A stretch of DNA of 51,573 nucleotides. Source: Gnetum montanum (Eukaryota; Streptophyta; Gnetopsida; Gnetales; Gnetaceae). Both the position numbers and the translations under genes were made by a program. Shown here one piece after another: positions 19,208-31,454 of this stretch. Numbering within the stretch: the first letter of the stretch is position 1; every line of letters starts with the position of its first letter. Location: positions 104,079-155,651 of the forward strand of contig MNCI01003614.1 in the NCBI GenBank assembly GCA_015680685.1. The letters run 5' to 3'. Below the pieces are notes generated by a model. That model saw nothing but the letters and a program-made list of their open reading frames with translations. It was not told the DNA's origin and ran no database searches.

Positions 19208-20900
19208 GTGTCCAACTAAGAAGACACCTTTCAAGACAGATAGGAGGAACTCAATTCCCAATCTGACGAGGGTGGTCAAGCCAACCCTGTCCCTCCTACT
19301 CAGTTCTTTTGGTCCAACTCATTGTCTATCACTGCTCCCTTTGCCATCATGCCTATGCTTCTACAGCCTACAACTGCGATTGCAATGGGTAGCCATGCCA
19401 CATTCCTGGCGTATCATCACCCTTATTCCCCTGTTGTTTTTGCAGCGACTGTGCCTCCACAAACTATTCATCAACACATTCCTGTAGCACATAACACATG
19501 AATCACAGCTACCCTGCTGCATGTTCACACTGTACTTTCTTCGCAATTGCACATAACTTCCATGTCAATTCCTATGTTTACGCATATTCCACCCACTATG
19601 GAGGGCCCAGGTCCATCCACATGGTGAACTCCATTCGCTTCTTTATCTATTCTACAACCATCGTAGATGTCTCACTATGTTCTCCCTTAGGCCTACTAGA
19701 CCCACCAAATGGTACATCCTAACAAGGAGCCATGGTTTGTTCTTCCGACGAATCAAGTAGTCTATCCAGTAGCTCAACCCATGATTGCTGCTCCAATAGC
19801 ACCACCTATCAGGTGGTGGATAGCGCAAGTAGCACCTTTAGCGGGGGTGGTCCCAACGGTGCCATCAATGGGTCAAGCCGCTACCCCCATCACACCATAG
19901 GTAGGGGCTGCTTTGATAGTTCCCCAACTACCCATAATGTCACAGGGTCTAGATCAAGCATTTCAGCTTATCTAAATGCTCACCGAGGAAATAAAACACC
20001 TCAAAGCTATTGGGTCCGACATGGTACAAGTCATGGAATTTTACCAAGATGACCCCATTAGCCCTGTAATCCCTGCTTTGACATTACCCCTAGGGATGTC
20101 TCTCTTGTACTTCATGAAGTATGATGGGGAGGGAGATCCCAATGCACATCTTGTTACCTTCAGGTCTGAATCTTTGCTATTGCAATAATGGCCACACACG
20201 ATCATTCATGTCTTCACCATGTCCCTAGCTGGGAAAGCGCTAGATTGGTACTGCACATTGCCACACTTATCAATTTTAACTTTGGAAGATCTCCTGACCC
20301 AATTCATGACATGCTTCAAGTACAACTTGAAGCCAGAGACCATGCTGGATCAGTTGATGAGCGTGAAGCAAGACCCACTAGAACAAGTCCAAAAGTTCAT
20401 CCAACGATGGTGCATAACCCTTAATGAAATCCACAAGCCCAGTTGGTAGCCATCTTTAAGGGTGTAGTGAATGACTTCATCAAGTCCAAACTGTACTACC
20501 TTGCTCCTCGCTCTCTTAGTTAGGCTTTCGTTTTGACTAAGAGCATACGGAACATGGCCAAGGCAAGCAAAGACCCGGTCTACATTGCTTACAAAAACAC
20601 CTTCACAAAAAAGGACAAGGGTAAGGCCCCAACATCCACAATGGCCACTATGGCAACCCTAAACCCTAAATCCAAACATAGTAATAGCGGTAGCAAGAAT
20701 AACAAGAAGCCAACCATACCTGTAGCCAACCCCATGCCCAAATAGGATCATGAGCCACACCGGCTACACCTACATCCAAGAAATCTACACAACCCAAACC
20801 CAACTTTGAGTGCAAAGATCGCTCAAAGTACACCCCACTACCTCTCAAGCCTTTAGAACTCCTGAAGTAGCTATTGGCAGTGGGATACATCCAACATAAG
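19208..20900 (+). pseudogene. T4 gag, 5'-truncated and broken
   Basis: The first 550 bp encode a decayed Pro/Thr/His-rich stretch (ATVPPQTIHQHIPVAHNT near 19450). The gag core runs from about 19976: VMEFYQDDPISPV, KYDGEGDPNAHL, LDWYCTLPHLS (the usual DWYRALP with Arg to Cys and Ala to Thr) and KLYYLAPRSLS. The region to 20745 is Lys/Ser-rich (KKDKGKAPTSTM). The FECKDRSKY element near 20800 is out of frame. It is closest to T1 gag. Stops are at about 20187 and 20520, with frameshifts near 20430 and 20750. Confidence 0.75.
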
Positions 20901-20988
20901 AAGATGTCAAAAGTAGCAAACACGAGATGTCAAGGATATTTCCAAGCCTAAATCTTCACCCATTGCATTTGCACCTTCAGCCCCAAAG

Positions 20989-22030
20989 ATGAAGGTCGAC
21001 ATGATTATGCAACCTACATCACTCTACCAACAAGGATCTAAACCCAGATCTGAAGTCAACTCTCCTTGGGAGATTTGTCTTCTAGGACGAATTGAAGAGG
21101 AGGAAAGTGTTAAACAAAGGGGTGGCCAAGACCTTCTAGATGCCCTCACCGAAGTCAAGAAAGCTCTAAAGTAGAAAAATGCTACACTGAGCTTGTAACA
21201 CCTGATCATGACATCTGTACCCCACTGCGAGGCTCTGGTCTGCATGTTAAAGGAAATTCCAGTCGATAGGAACATGCTAGCGAAAGAGGAAACAATCCAC
21301 TTGGTCATGCTTTCCTTTGTACCTGTGGAGTCCATGAGACCTCAATTGACTTTCAGTGATGATGCCATTAGGAAAGATCCTAAAGGGGGTCAGGTGACTA
21401 CAGTGCCTCTCTTCATCACAATTCGGGTTTGCCAACATTGGATCCAAAGGGTACACGTTGATGATGGGGCTGCCACAAATATCGTTCCCTTCCCTATTGT
21501 GGACAAGTTGGGATTGGTCAACCAGATCAAACCCACAACAACATCATGTCTGAGGTCCTTCAACAGGGCACGTGTCCTACTGAAAGGCACAGTTCACATA
21601 GACTTCGTAGTAGGGGACCAGTTCCCCACAGACGCAACATTCATCGTGATCAAGGAAATGCCCAGGTTTAATCTAATATTGGGGAGGTTATGGTTAGTGC
21701 AACTTAGGGATTTCTCCTCACCTATACACTAGGAAATCCACTTAGCATATGCAGGTAGGGAGGTGGTGATCTGTTGTGACGAAGTAGCAATGCAAGCGAT
21801 CAGTAACATAGACATGGAGTAGGGCTTAGAGGTCACAACCTCTGAGAATGAAGTGCTTGCTCATGCATACATTAACCATCCAACAAGAGGATTGGCTGAA
21901 CAAGCCAACCTCCAAATCAAAAATGCATGGGTTGAGTTGTCCTTCTAAGCAGAGGACAATGATGTGAACGAGGGCCCTGGCGAAATAGCTCGGCCTTATG
22001 TTCCAATCAACCCACAACAGGCCAAGAAGT
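20989..22030 (+). pseudogene. T4 protease region and downstream linker
   Basis: The frame from 20989 is interrupted by a TAG at 21172 and continues as a 174-residue open frame (21208-21732). It has PWEICLLGRIEEEE, then RVHVDDGAATNIVP (DDG at the catalytic DTG position) and FNLILGRLWL. It is colinear with T1 PR. Downstream to 22030 the coding sequence continues with stops: EVVICCDE, ENEVLAHAYINHPTRGLAEQ. Here the frame would normally lead to RT; instead the motif array and antisense gene follow. Confidence 0.75.
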
Positions 22031-22119
22031 AGCTATGCATAGCGTAGAAACCCTACTACTTCCCACCTAGTTTCCATCCCTTGTACATTCAGCGCTTATT
22101 TTCCTTGTTAACATGCCAT

Positions 22120-22385
22120 CCTTTTGGCATGCTACGCTATGGCCCAAAATGGCCTAAAACTAGCATCATTGCTTTTTGTTTTGTTGACATGCCATCCTTC
22201 TTGCATGCTATGCTATGGTCTGAAATGGCCTAGAACTAGCATGATCTCCTTTTGGTTGGTTAACGTACTATCTATTTTGGCAATCAACTGAAATGGCCTA
22301 AAACTAGCATTGTTGCTTTTCACTTTGTTAACATATAATCCTTTTGGCGTGTTACGCAATGGCCCGAAATGGCCTAAAACTAGCA
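22120..22385 (+). repeat. Motif array, T4, between protease and antisense gene
   Basis: Four units of roughly 65-80 bp, each with TATGGCCYRAAATGGCCTA followed by AAACTAGCAT or a close variant. The array lies just after the protease linker. Downstream (22430-22560) the sequence is A/T-rich with A-runs and no feature. Confidence 0.75.
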
Positions 22386-22701
22386 TATGAGAGCATGAAA
22401 ACTTTACATGATACAAAAGTTAATGCAAATTCAGTTTCTTTTCTGAATTTTTCCATTTCATTCAAAATTTTCGCCTGTTGGCAATGTTTGTGAAACTTTT
22501 ACAAAATTTTTGAAATTTTAGCATTTCAAAATTTTAAAAAAAAATTCAAAAAAAAATCCCATGCTGTCATGGGTTTTCTCTATTTGCATAGTCCTCGCTA
22601 CTTACCTCTGCTTCATCTACTTGTGCATTATCCTTCCCTACATTGCCTTCTGCCCATTCTTCATTCTCTCCCTCTACGGGTCTTGCACCCTTATCTGGAG
22701 C

Positions 22702-22787
22702 CTGCATCGTAGGAATGAAGTAGTCAGTTAGGGCAACAAGCACAAACTATAACATAGCATGAGCATCTACACAGTAAAGTGACTAAC
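22702..22787 (-). other. Last intron of the T4 antisense gene
   Basis: 86 bp, donor CAA/GTTAGT, acceptor GATGCAG/GCTCC, phase 0 after the Q of GPSQ. Position and phase equal those of the 81-bp intron in T1 (1779-1859). Confidence 0.7.
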
Positions 22788-23679
22788 TTGAGAAGGGCCT
22801 GCATTGGTCTCAAAGGATATCCAGTCTAGACCAAGCCTCAGGTGATGCCAGATCTCCTCTTTCATGATGTCCATCCAATGCCTATTGCTAGGTTCAGCAT
22901 TCGCAGTAGTGGCTTTGCCCCTTTCCACGGTAGTCCATCTTAGAGGTACTGGGGAAAGGGAGGTGGTTGCGGTCTCTCCTGTAGGAAGATCCACTTTCAA
23001 ATTATGAGATCTGGTAACCTTCACCTACTCTTTGAACTTAGCATAGGCCTCAAAAGCATTGATGGCATTCACAAATGCTTCATACGTGAATTCCTCCATA
23101 GTAGTGCCTTTGTATAGTTTTCAATGGATGTCATTCTCTAGCTTGTACATGTGTTTGTGGTTTCTCTGGATTCACCCCCATTCGAAAACCTTAGCACTGA
23201 TATGTCTTGACACTTCTGGGCTAGCAAGTCCATCTGCATTTTCTATTCGATTATCTCATGAGTGGATTTAATGTTCTTTCAAATGATAGTCCAAAACCTA
23301 GCATAGTCATCTATAACCTTGCACCAGTCCTCAGCATCAAGGTTATAGGTCATGAGGAACTCGTTCCTCAACCTAAGATCCTCCACCTCAATGACCAGGT
23401 CAGCCTCTCTTTGCTCAACCCTTTTGACCCATTTCCATAGGTCCTCGTTGACATGCTTATACTTCCACAGGGAGCATGTCAAGTGCAAGATGCACTTGTA
23501 AGCCTCATCAAATGTGCGACGAGGCACCTTGGTCACATTAGGTGAGAGTGTAGGCATGGCACTAATTTTCATAGGCTATGTCGGATCCCATTTAAGTCGA
23601 GAGGCTACTTCGACATGAAGAGCATAGAAATCACGTTATCATAGCAAAATCAACAAACTCAAATTTTTTTAGTGTAACA

Positions 23680-23708
23680 ACATAGGATCACTTAATACTA
23701 CTACTTAC
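23680..23708 (-). other. Donor splice site in the T4 antisense gene
   Basis: On the minus strand, CTAACACAG/GTAAGTAG is a near-perfect plant donor at 23709/23708. The acceptor is probably near 23590 (CCGACATAG), before the coiled-coil exon. Only the 5' part of the intron is listed. Confidence 0.5.
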
Positions 23709-25804
23709 CTGTGTTAGGGTTTGCCTAATCAAGGCATTTGATCATGTCATTGACAAGCCCTTGTATGAATGTAAACTTATCAGGGATCTCGACCCCTGAC
23801 TCTGCACGAATCAGAGGGGGTCCTATGACATCAGCAATAGCACTTGTTACATGACTAAGCATATCAGCAATGGCCAAAATGGACCATAATAAGGTAGACA
23901 TATCTCCCAAATCACTAGTATCTGACTATAGTCTTTCTTCTTGTTGATGCAAGACAATGGCGGTAGCCTTAGTGGAGGGCCCTACCAAGTCCATAAGAGC
24001 CCCTTCCTCATGCACTGGTGCCTTTCATTTCAAGAGACCAGCGTCTATTTTATTTAAGGGGGGGTGCCTCCTCACTAGTAGGAGGAGGCTCCCTAATGAC
24101 AAGAGCCCTTACCCTAGAGATAGGAGCTCCATTATTCCTGACTAGTGCCCTTTCCTCCAAGACTAGGGACTCCATGTCTTTATTCGTTGCCCTTGTCCTA
24201 ATGGCCGATACTTCTTCATCACCTTCCTCTTCTTCTTCTTCCTCTACTAGCAAAGAAGCATGTTTGCGTTGGTCCAAAAAAAATAGCTTAAAGTAGATGC
24301 TACGCTACACTACACTGCCTAGGACAGTATAGTGTAGAAAAAAATAGCAAAGTAAGCATTACACGAAAGCATTTACCAATGGGGGGTTGCATCCTCTGGA
24401 GCTTAAGCTATAGTCTTTGTCCCTGCTCCTCCTCCACGTGAAGGGTTTTCTTGTCTGGGGGAGGTCTCTTCCTTTGTAGCTCCTTAGGTACAGTCTCGGC
24501 TATGAGATGTTCCCCCTGCATCACACTACCAGCTATAGTAGGAGGCATCTCTCCCATGTTGTATTGGCCATGGACACTGAGAGCCACACAATCCTTGGTC
24601 GTTATAGACAATGACTCCCCGATTATTTTCAGGGGATCTTAGGCTCATGTGGTTTGGAGGATCTGTCGAATCCATGGCTTGGAAATCTTGTTGTGATCTT
24701 GCATGGTCTAGACTCCATCCTCTTAAACCACTAGAAAGTCCATGAGGTGCTTCACATAGCCTATGTAGAAGGCATAGTGTATGTTGGAGCGGGACTCTAT
24801 TTTTTCATGGAGTTCCAAAATCTTAGCCTGTAAGCCCTTACATAGAAAGCTGGCCCAATTGTAATAGGCTCCTTCATCTATAACCTCCCACATTATCCAA
24901 GCCTACTTAAGCCCCAGGACCTTCCCTTGGGTGAGTAGTTAGGAGAATGCGCAGGCATGGAAGATCAAGTAAATCTCCATGGCGTGTCCATCCTTAAGCT
25001 TATCCATGGGGAACCCTTTTAGCTCCTTAATGAGCCCCAACCACTCTTGGATAATCTTCTTCTGAAGGATCAACTCCTACTTGTGCTTCAACCCTATGGG
25101 GATGTTATCAGTAGAAACACCAAACAGGTTCGTAAATAGCTGGTCATTGATTTCAATGACCACCCGCATGCATCGTAGACGCATGTGAAAATGACCTACC
25201 CTCTCAGAGAAGGATTCGACTAGGGAAAGCATCTTAGTAGTAGGAATGCTCAAACTCGAGGCCATGAATAGATCCATAAGCCCCACCTTTTAGATATTCA
25301 TGACCAAGGAGTTTGAGGCCCCCTGGTCTAACTAGTGCTAGCTCGTCGCTACTTGATTGTATTTGAAGTAGATGTTGGCCCCCTGCGTCTCGGTGGTTAC
25401 CATCATCACCTCCTATGGCTTCTTTGCTCCTTCAATAGGTTTTACAAAACATGCTTAGCATAATGACACAGGAAATGCAAGGGTTGCAAAAACACTTGAG
25501 CATGCGACACTTACTATTTGACCCACCTGGTCTATATGGTAACGGGAGTAATGGGAGTTCAACCATAGCTTCTTCAACTGTGATCGAATTGAAGGGTTCT
25601 ACCCACTCCTTATCCAGCCAATTCTTCTCCTTGCACTGATTGTAGGGAACATAAAACATGCTTGGGTAAGTGTGGTATTCTACCCCGCACTGACCAATCA
25701 CACCAGCTTGTAGGTTCTTATCAGAAGAGAGCTCTTGTAGGGCTAGCTGCGCTGTAGCCAGCAAACCCCATCGGTCAGAAACCCCCTCATCATTGATGAA
25801 GAAC

Positions 25805-25886
25805 CTAGTGACAAAAACATATTATTAGCATTTGGCCAATATGGCCAGTGTTGCACAACATAGTGGAGCAAGGCTAAAAAACTCAC
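25805..25886 (-). other. Intron between exons 2 and 3 of the T4 antisense gene
   Basis: 82 bp, donor GGCGA/GTGAGT, acceptor TTTTTGTCACTAG/GTTC. It separates the FCP1-like exon from the exon with YHTYPSMFY. The same two blocks are in T5 at about 41480-41260 and 41145-40890. Confidence 0.65.
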
Positions 25887-27080
25887 TCGCCGGTACAATA
25901 GACGGTCCCCTATGGGTTTTGAAAGCACGTGGTCATATAACGTGTGAGGAACAATCTGTTGTACTATTGGTAGTAGCTATATTTAGGCATGTCCCAGATC
26001 TAGGCTAAATGCCTCAACCCTATTAAGCATTGGCTGGATCCCTGTCCTTGCCTACTCATGATTTCTCCATTGGTAAAAAACCTCAGAATGCCCTGACTTG
26101 CCCTAGGCAACATGGCTTCAATTATGTCAGATGCCTCTTTCTCCTCTAGGGAAGACCAAACGATCACACTAAAGTGGTCGAGAAGGAATTGCAAGAAGTC
26201 CCATGCCCCTTCTCTAAACTAGACCCCTCGCTCTCCCATATGTATTTTTGGAGGAGGGGCATTGGCCACAAGTCTGCTCACATGGCACAAGACCCCTCTA
26301 ATTTCCAAAATGATCAGCTAAGGCCTCACCCTGCCCTACACAACATAATTAGTGATTCTTAGCATCATACTTAAAGGCAATACATGTGTAATGTAGCAAC
26401 TTCTGGTAGTCCATGTATATAGTGTAGCAATAACATGCAAATAGCCTAGCCTAGCAGCAAAACAATTGAAGATATGCCCTAACAAAACACGTGTCGCGTT
26501 GTCGCATCACACATGGCCGAGCCCTCCCAAGGGTTTTACATTATAGCATGCAAGGGTCAAGTAGCTTAAACTACCCCAGACCCTGTGGTTATGACAACTG
26601 CAGTAGTGGTGGTTTCAATGGCCTTACATGCAACCACGACGTAACGTTTATGCATCTGCTGCAACTAAAATAGAAATAGCAGTGATGCAAAGGCTAAAAT
26701 GATGTGACCACAGAAAACACAGATAGCCAAGAACGGACACAAAACAAATAGGACACAAAATCAGAGAAGAGATTAATAGAAAGCACAAAATGAAAAAGCT
26801 AAGGAAATGTAGTAACCTACTGGGTCAACAGTGTGCTCTTTCACGCCACAACATGCACTTGTGGTGCATGCCCCAAGGTTGCCTTCTCCTCCTCAACCCT
26901 TGCAAGTGTCATATGAGTCTTAGGAGCCATTGTCCTGCTTACCGATTTACACCTTTCACTATAAAAACTTGCCTTACTAGTTGATTAACACAATTTCTTC
27001 GCTCTTCAAAATCACCTTGTGCTCCAATGTGGGCTCTGCGCTTGTACAGTGAAAATGGAAAAATTGCCAAGGATTAACCC

Positions 27081-27089
27081 CTATTTATG
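27081..27089 (-). promoter_or_regulatory. TATA-like box of the T4 antisense gene
   Basis: On the minus strand, CATAAATAG, about 151 bp upstream of the start ATG at 26930. T5 has the same nine bases about 148 bp upstream of its ATG (43410-43402). Between box and ATG (26931-27080) no other feature is seen. Confidence 0.55.
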
Positions 27090-27241
27090 GTCATGATGAT
27101 AAGAGGGGAGAACTTGCCACTCCCTCTCTCCAATTAATGCGGAGTGCATTGTACAGCGTAGCATGCTCGCCACAACATCGTAACACTATTAGCATTAAAG
27201 CCTTGACACGCTTCAAGCCAACTGTTTACTTTCCCAAAAAC

Positions 27242-27260
27242 AAATATATATATATATATC
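27242..27260. repeat. TA microsatellite
   Basis: A short run of alternating TA between the antisense gene promoter region and the motif array. Confidence 0.8.
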
Positions 27261-27274
27261 TTTGTTTTTGTTAT

Positions 27275-27840
27275 GGATCCAAAAAGACCTTAAACTAGCA
27301 ATCCCAACATAGCTGCACCCCTAAGGATCCAAAAAGACCCTAAATTAGCATTTTCAACCTATTGCCTTCATAGTTTGCAATGACGTTAGACTAACCATAC
27401 CACATGCTTACATGGGCAGTTTTCATATCTTCTTCCACATGGGTAGTGTCACAATTTCTAGCAGTTTCATGTTTTCATGTTTGCAGTTCGTATTTTCACA
27501 TTGACGATTTGGTACTTCTCATGCTCGCAATCTTCTATTTTTCATATTATCATTTTGCATGTTAAGATTTCGCATATTACAATTTGGCAGTCCGAAATGA
27601 CATTAAACTAGCAGTTTGACATTTGCATATCGACAGTTACACAGCTTCACACTTTACATCAGCATTTTTGCACCTTTAGCAATTCTACGCTCTCGTGCCT
27701 TGTTAGTCTGCCATGACCTAAAACTAGCGAACTTGCAATCTGTATATCATCACAATTTGCAAGTTGCATCTCACCGCTGCTTTGCAAATTTTCATTACAC
27801 ACAATCTCTACCAAAAAATGGCTCTTAACTAGGATTTCAT
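27275..27840 (+). repeat. Dispersed motif array before T4 RT
   Basis: The motif appears as GACCTTAAACTAGCA (27287), ACCCTAAATTAGCA (27340), ATGACGTTAGACTAAC (27381), ATGACATTAAACTAGCAG (27597), ATGACCTAAAACTAGCG (27713) and a degenerate copy at 27823, separated by unrelated AT-rich sequence. It belongs to the unit that is duplicated four times. Confidence 0.65.
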
Positions 27841-27946
27841 ATTATGATGGTAGGTCGAGCAAGATATGGGAAACCATCATGACCATTCCACACCTTTAAT
27901 GTTAGCAAGGCCACAAGGCAAGCTTCTGAGATAGTTAAACCCTAAC

Positions 27947-29067
27947 ATGATTGACTGGGGGTCAACCACAACTAGCTCTATAGTAGCCTTAGAAGCATTC
28001 TCAGACTGGCCGGAGCATCTGGTCCAAGTCCTAGACTTAGAGGCTAGGGATATAACCAAGGACCCTATCGTTGAGATGCCTATCACCACATCAAAAGGGA
28101 AGGCGAAAACATTAAAACTCAGCTCCCTCCTAGACACAAAAACACACAAAAGCATAGATAAGATTCTGCAAGATAACATCGATGTCTTCATGGTCATACA
28201 GCGACATGCTAGGTCTGGATCCACTGTTGATTTAGCACAACATTGTCCTAGACCTACACATGAAGGCAGTCAAGTAGAAGGATCGCAAAGTTAAGCTGAA
28301 AATTGTGCTGGCCATGAGGGATGAAATCACCAAGCTATACCAAGTAGGTTTTATCTGCACGGTTGACTATTCAGAGTGGGTGCCCAACATCGTTGTGGTT
28401 TTGAAGAAAATGGGAGGAATATGGATCTATATAGACTTCCAGAACTTGAACAAGGCAAAGATCAAGGAAAACTTGCCACTTCCAAGTATTGATTAGCTCA
28501 TCAACACCATGGCTAGTCATGCTCTGCTATCCTTCATGGATGATTTCTTTAGATACAACCAAATCTGTATTAACCCAAATAACCAACTATCAACAACCTT
28601 CATGACCCCATGGGAGACCTTCTGCTGTACCATGATGCCCTTCAGGCTTAAGAATGCTGGAGCAACATACCAGTGAGCCATAACTTACATTTTCAGTGAC
28701 TACATCCTAGAAACATTAAACGACTACATGGATGATATAGCAGTCAAGTCTAAGGAGGTAGCTGATCATCCACACGATCTAGGGGTAGTCCTCAAATGCT
28801 TCCAAATGTACAACTTATGCCTCAATCCCAAGAAGTGCGTCTTGGGGGTGAAAATTGGACACATGTTAGGGTTCATAGTATTGGAGGTCAGAATATGGGT
28901 GGACCCTGACAAGGTTAAGGCCATCATCAACCTAGCGCCTCCCACAAACCTTAAGGAGTTACGTGGTTTGCAAGGTAGAGTGCAATTCATTCGAAGGTTC
29001 ATAGCGAGGCTAATCGATAGGTTACACCCCATGCAACATATTCTAAAGAAAGCAATCCCAACATAGC
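27947..29067 (+). pseudogene. T4 reverse transcriptase, tandem copy 1
   Basis: Pre-RT segment with IDWGSTTTSSIVALEAF, a frameshift, then RT from 28305: KLYQVGFICTVDYSEWV, IYIDFQNLNKAKIKE, SFMDDFFRYNQI (motif A), MPFRLKNAGATYQ and YMDDIAVKS (catalytic YxDD, intact), then GLQGRVQFIRRF at the thumb. Stops: TAG in the PSID/LINTM stretch and TGA after ATYQ. It ends in the array of the next unit, so it has no RNase H or integrase of its own. RT copies element RNA to DNA in the family; this copy cannot. Confidence 0.85.
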
Positions 29068-29700
29068 TGCACCCCTAAGGATCCGAAAAGATCCTAAATT
29101 AGCAGTTTCAACCTGTTGCCTTCATAGTCTGCAATGACGTTAAACTAACCATACCACATGCTTACATGGGCAGTTTTCGTATCTTCTTCCACATGGGCAG
29201 TGTCACAATTTCTAGTAGTTTCATGTTTTTATGTTTACAGTTCGTATTTTCACATTGACGATTTGGTACTTCTCATGCTCGCAATCTCCTATTTTGCATA
29301 TTATCATTTTGCATGTTAAGATTTCACATATTACAATTTGGCAGTCTGAAATGACATTAAACTAGCAGTTTGACATTTGCATATCGACAGTTACATAGCT
29401 TCACTCTTTACATCAGCATTTTTGCACCTTTAGCAGTTCTACGCTCTCGTGCATTGTTAGTCTGCCATGACCTTAAACTAGCGAACTTGCAATCTGTATA
29501 TCATCACACTTCACAAGTTTCATCTCATCGCTGCTTTGCAATTTTTCATTACACACAATCTCTGCCAAAAAATGCCTCTTAACCAAGATTTCATATTATG
29601 ATGGTAGGTCGAGCAAGATATGGGAAACCATCATGACCTTTCCACACCTTTAACGTTAGTAAGGCCATAGGGAAAGCTTCTGAGATAGTTAAACCCTGAC

Positions 29701-30820
29701 ATTATCGACTGGGGGTCAACCACAACTAGCACTATAGTAGCCTTAGAAGCATTCTCAGACTGGCCCGATCATCTAGTCCAAGCCCTAGACTTAGAGGCTA
29801 GGAATATAGCCGAGGACCCTCTCGTTGAGATGCCTATCACCACATCAAAAGGGAAGGTGAAAACATTAAAACTTAGCTCCCTCCTAGACACAAAAACACA
29901 CAAAAGCATAGCTAAGATTCTGCAACATAACATCGATGTCTTCATGGTCATACAACGACATGCTAGGCCTAGATCCGCTGTTGATTTAGCACAACATTGT
30001 CCTAGACCTATACATGAAGGTAGTCAAGTAGAAGGATTGCAAAGTTAAGCTGAAAATTATGCTGGCCATGAGGGATGAAATCACCAAGCTATACCAAGTA
30101 GGTTTCATCCGCACGGTTGACTATTCAGAGTGGGTGTCCAACATCGTTGTGGTTTTGAAGAAAATGGGAGGAATATGGATCTATATAGACTTCCAGAACT
30201 TGAACAAGGCAAAGATCAAGGAAAACTTCCCACTTCCAAGCATTAATTAGCTCATCAACACCATGGCTAGTCATGCTCTGCTATCCTTCATGGATGATTT
30301 CTTCAAATACAACCAAATCTGTATTAACCCAAATAACCAACTGTCAACAACCTTCATGACCCCATGGGGGACCTTCTACTGTACCATGATGCCCTTCAAG
30401 ATTAAGAATGCTGGAGCAACATACCAGTGAGCCATGACTTACATTTTCAGTGACTACATCCTAGAAACATTAAACGACTACATGGATGATATAGCAGTCA
30501 AGTTTAAGGAGGTAGCTGATCATCCACAGGATCTAGGGGTAGTCCTCAAATGCATCCAAATGTACAACTTATGCCTCAATCCCAAGAAGTACGTCTTGGG
30601 GGTGGAAATTGGACACATGTTAGGGTTCATAGTATTGGAGGTCGGAATATGGGTGGACCCTGACAAAGTTAAGGCCATCATCAAACTAGCGCCTCCCACA
30701 AACCTTAAGGAGTTACGTGGTTTGCAAGGTAGAGTGCAATTCATTTGAAGGTTCATAGCGAGGCTGATCAATAGGTTACACCCCATACAACATATTCTAA
30801 AGAAAGCAATCCCAACATAG
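29701..30820 (+). pseudogene. T4 reverse transcriptase, tandem copy 2
   Basis: Colinear with copy 1, including the TGA after ATYQ and the intact YMDDIAVKF. It has TAG in the PSIN/LINTM stretch and an extra TGA after RVQFI. It is cut at the same right breakpoint. Confidence 0.85.
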
Positions 30821-31454
30821 CTACACCCCTAAGGATCCGAAAAGACCCTAAATTAGTAGTTTCAACCTGTTGCCTTCATAGTCTACAATGACGTTAAACT
30901 AACCATACCACATGCTTACATGGGCAGTTTTTATATCTTCTTCCACATGGGCAGTGTCACAATTTCTAGCAGTTTCATGTTTTCATGTTTGCAGTTCGTA
31001 TTTTCACATTGACGATTTGGTACTTCTCATGCTTGCAATATCCTATTTTGCATATTATCTTCTTGGATGTTAAGATTTCGCATATTACAATTTGGCAATC
31101 TGAAATGACATTAAACTAGCAGTTTGACATTTGCATATCAACAGTTACACAGCTTCACACTTTACATCAGCATTTTTGCACATTTAGCAGTTCTATGCTC
31201 TCGTGCCTTGTTAGTCTGCCATGACCTTAAAGTAGCGAACTTGCAATCTGTATATCATCACACTTCGCAAGTTGCATCTCATCCCTGCTTTGCAAATTTT
31301 CATTACACACAATCTCTGCCAAAAAATGCCTCTTAACTAGGATTTCATATTATGATGGTAGGTCGAGCAAGATATGGAAAACCATCGTGACCTTTCCACA
31401 CCTTTAACGTTAGCAAGGCCACAGGGCAAGCTTCTGAGATAGTTAAACCCTAAC

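Larger units (their letters stand above)
22567..26930 (-). pseudogene. T4 antisense gene: spliced, FCP1/NIF-like segment plus coiled coil and acidic tail
   Basis: Start ATG at 26930 with MAPKTHMTLARVEEEKA (exon 1, to about 26822). Exon 2 (about 26330-25887) has LEIRGVLCHVS, then WDFLQFLLDHFSVIVWSSL, then IWDMPKYSYYQ; the order and spacing resemble the FCP1/NIF HAD-phosphatase domain, but no DxDxT motif is seen. Exon 3 (25804 to about 25520) has YHTYPSMFYVPYNQCKEKNW. A large block (about 25430-24370) has NDQLFTNLFGVSTD, FYIGYVKHLMDFL and SLSITTKDCVALS; I do not recognise it. An acidic run of seven Glu (24235) follows, then a coiled coil (23572-23280), then the tail exons ending with TGA at 22567. 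Several in-frame TAG/TGA stops mean this copy is dead. It is opposite in strand to gag-pol; function unknown. Confidence 0.65.

Noticed and set aside
24370-25430. Assigning the large middle block of the antisense gene to a plant mobile domain or transposon-associated domain
   Set aside because: There is a loose resemblance in pattern only; no diagnostic motif could be named, so the block is left as unrecognised.
22120-26930. T1 and T4 as a gag-protease-only non-autonomous family
   Set aside because: In T4, RT to integrase follow after the antisense gene, and T1 is simply cut by T0 before that point. The missing pol is explained by nesting rather than by a gag-protease-only design.
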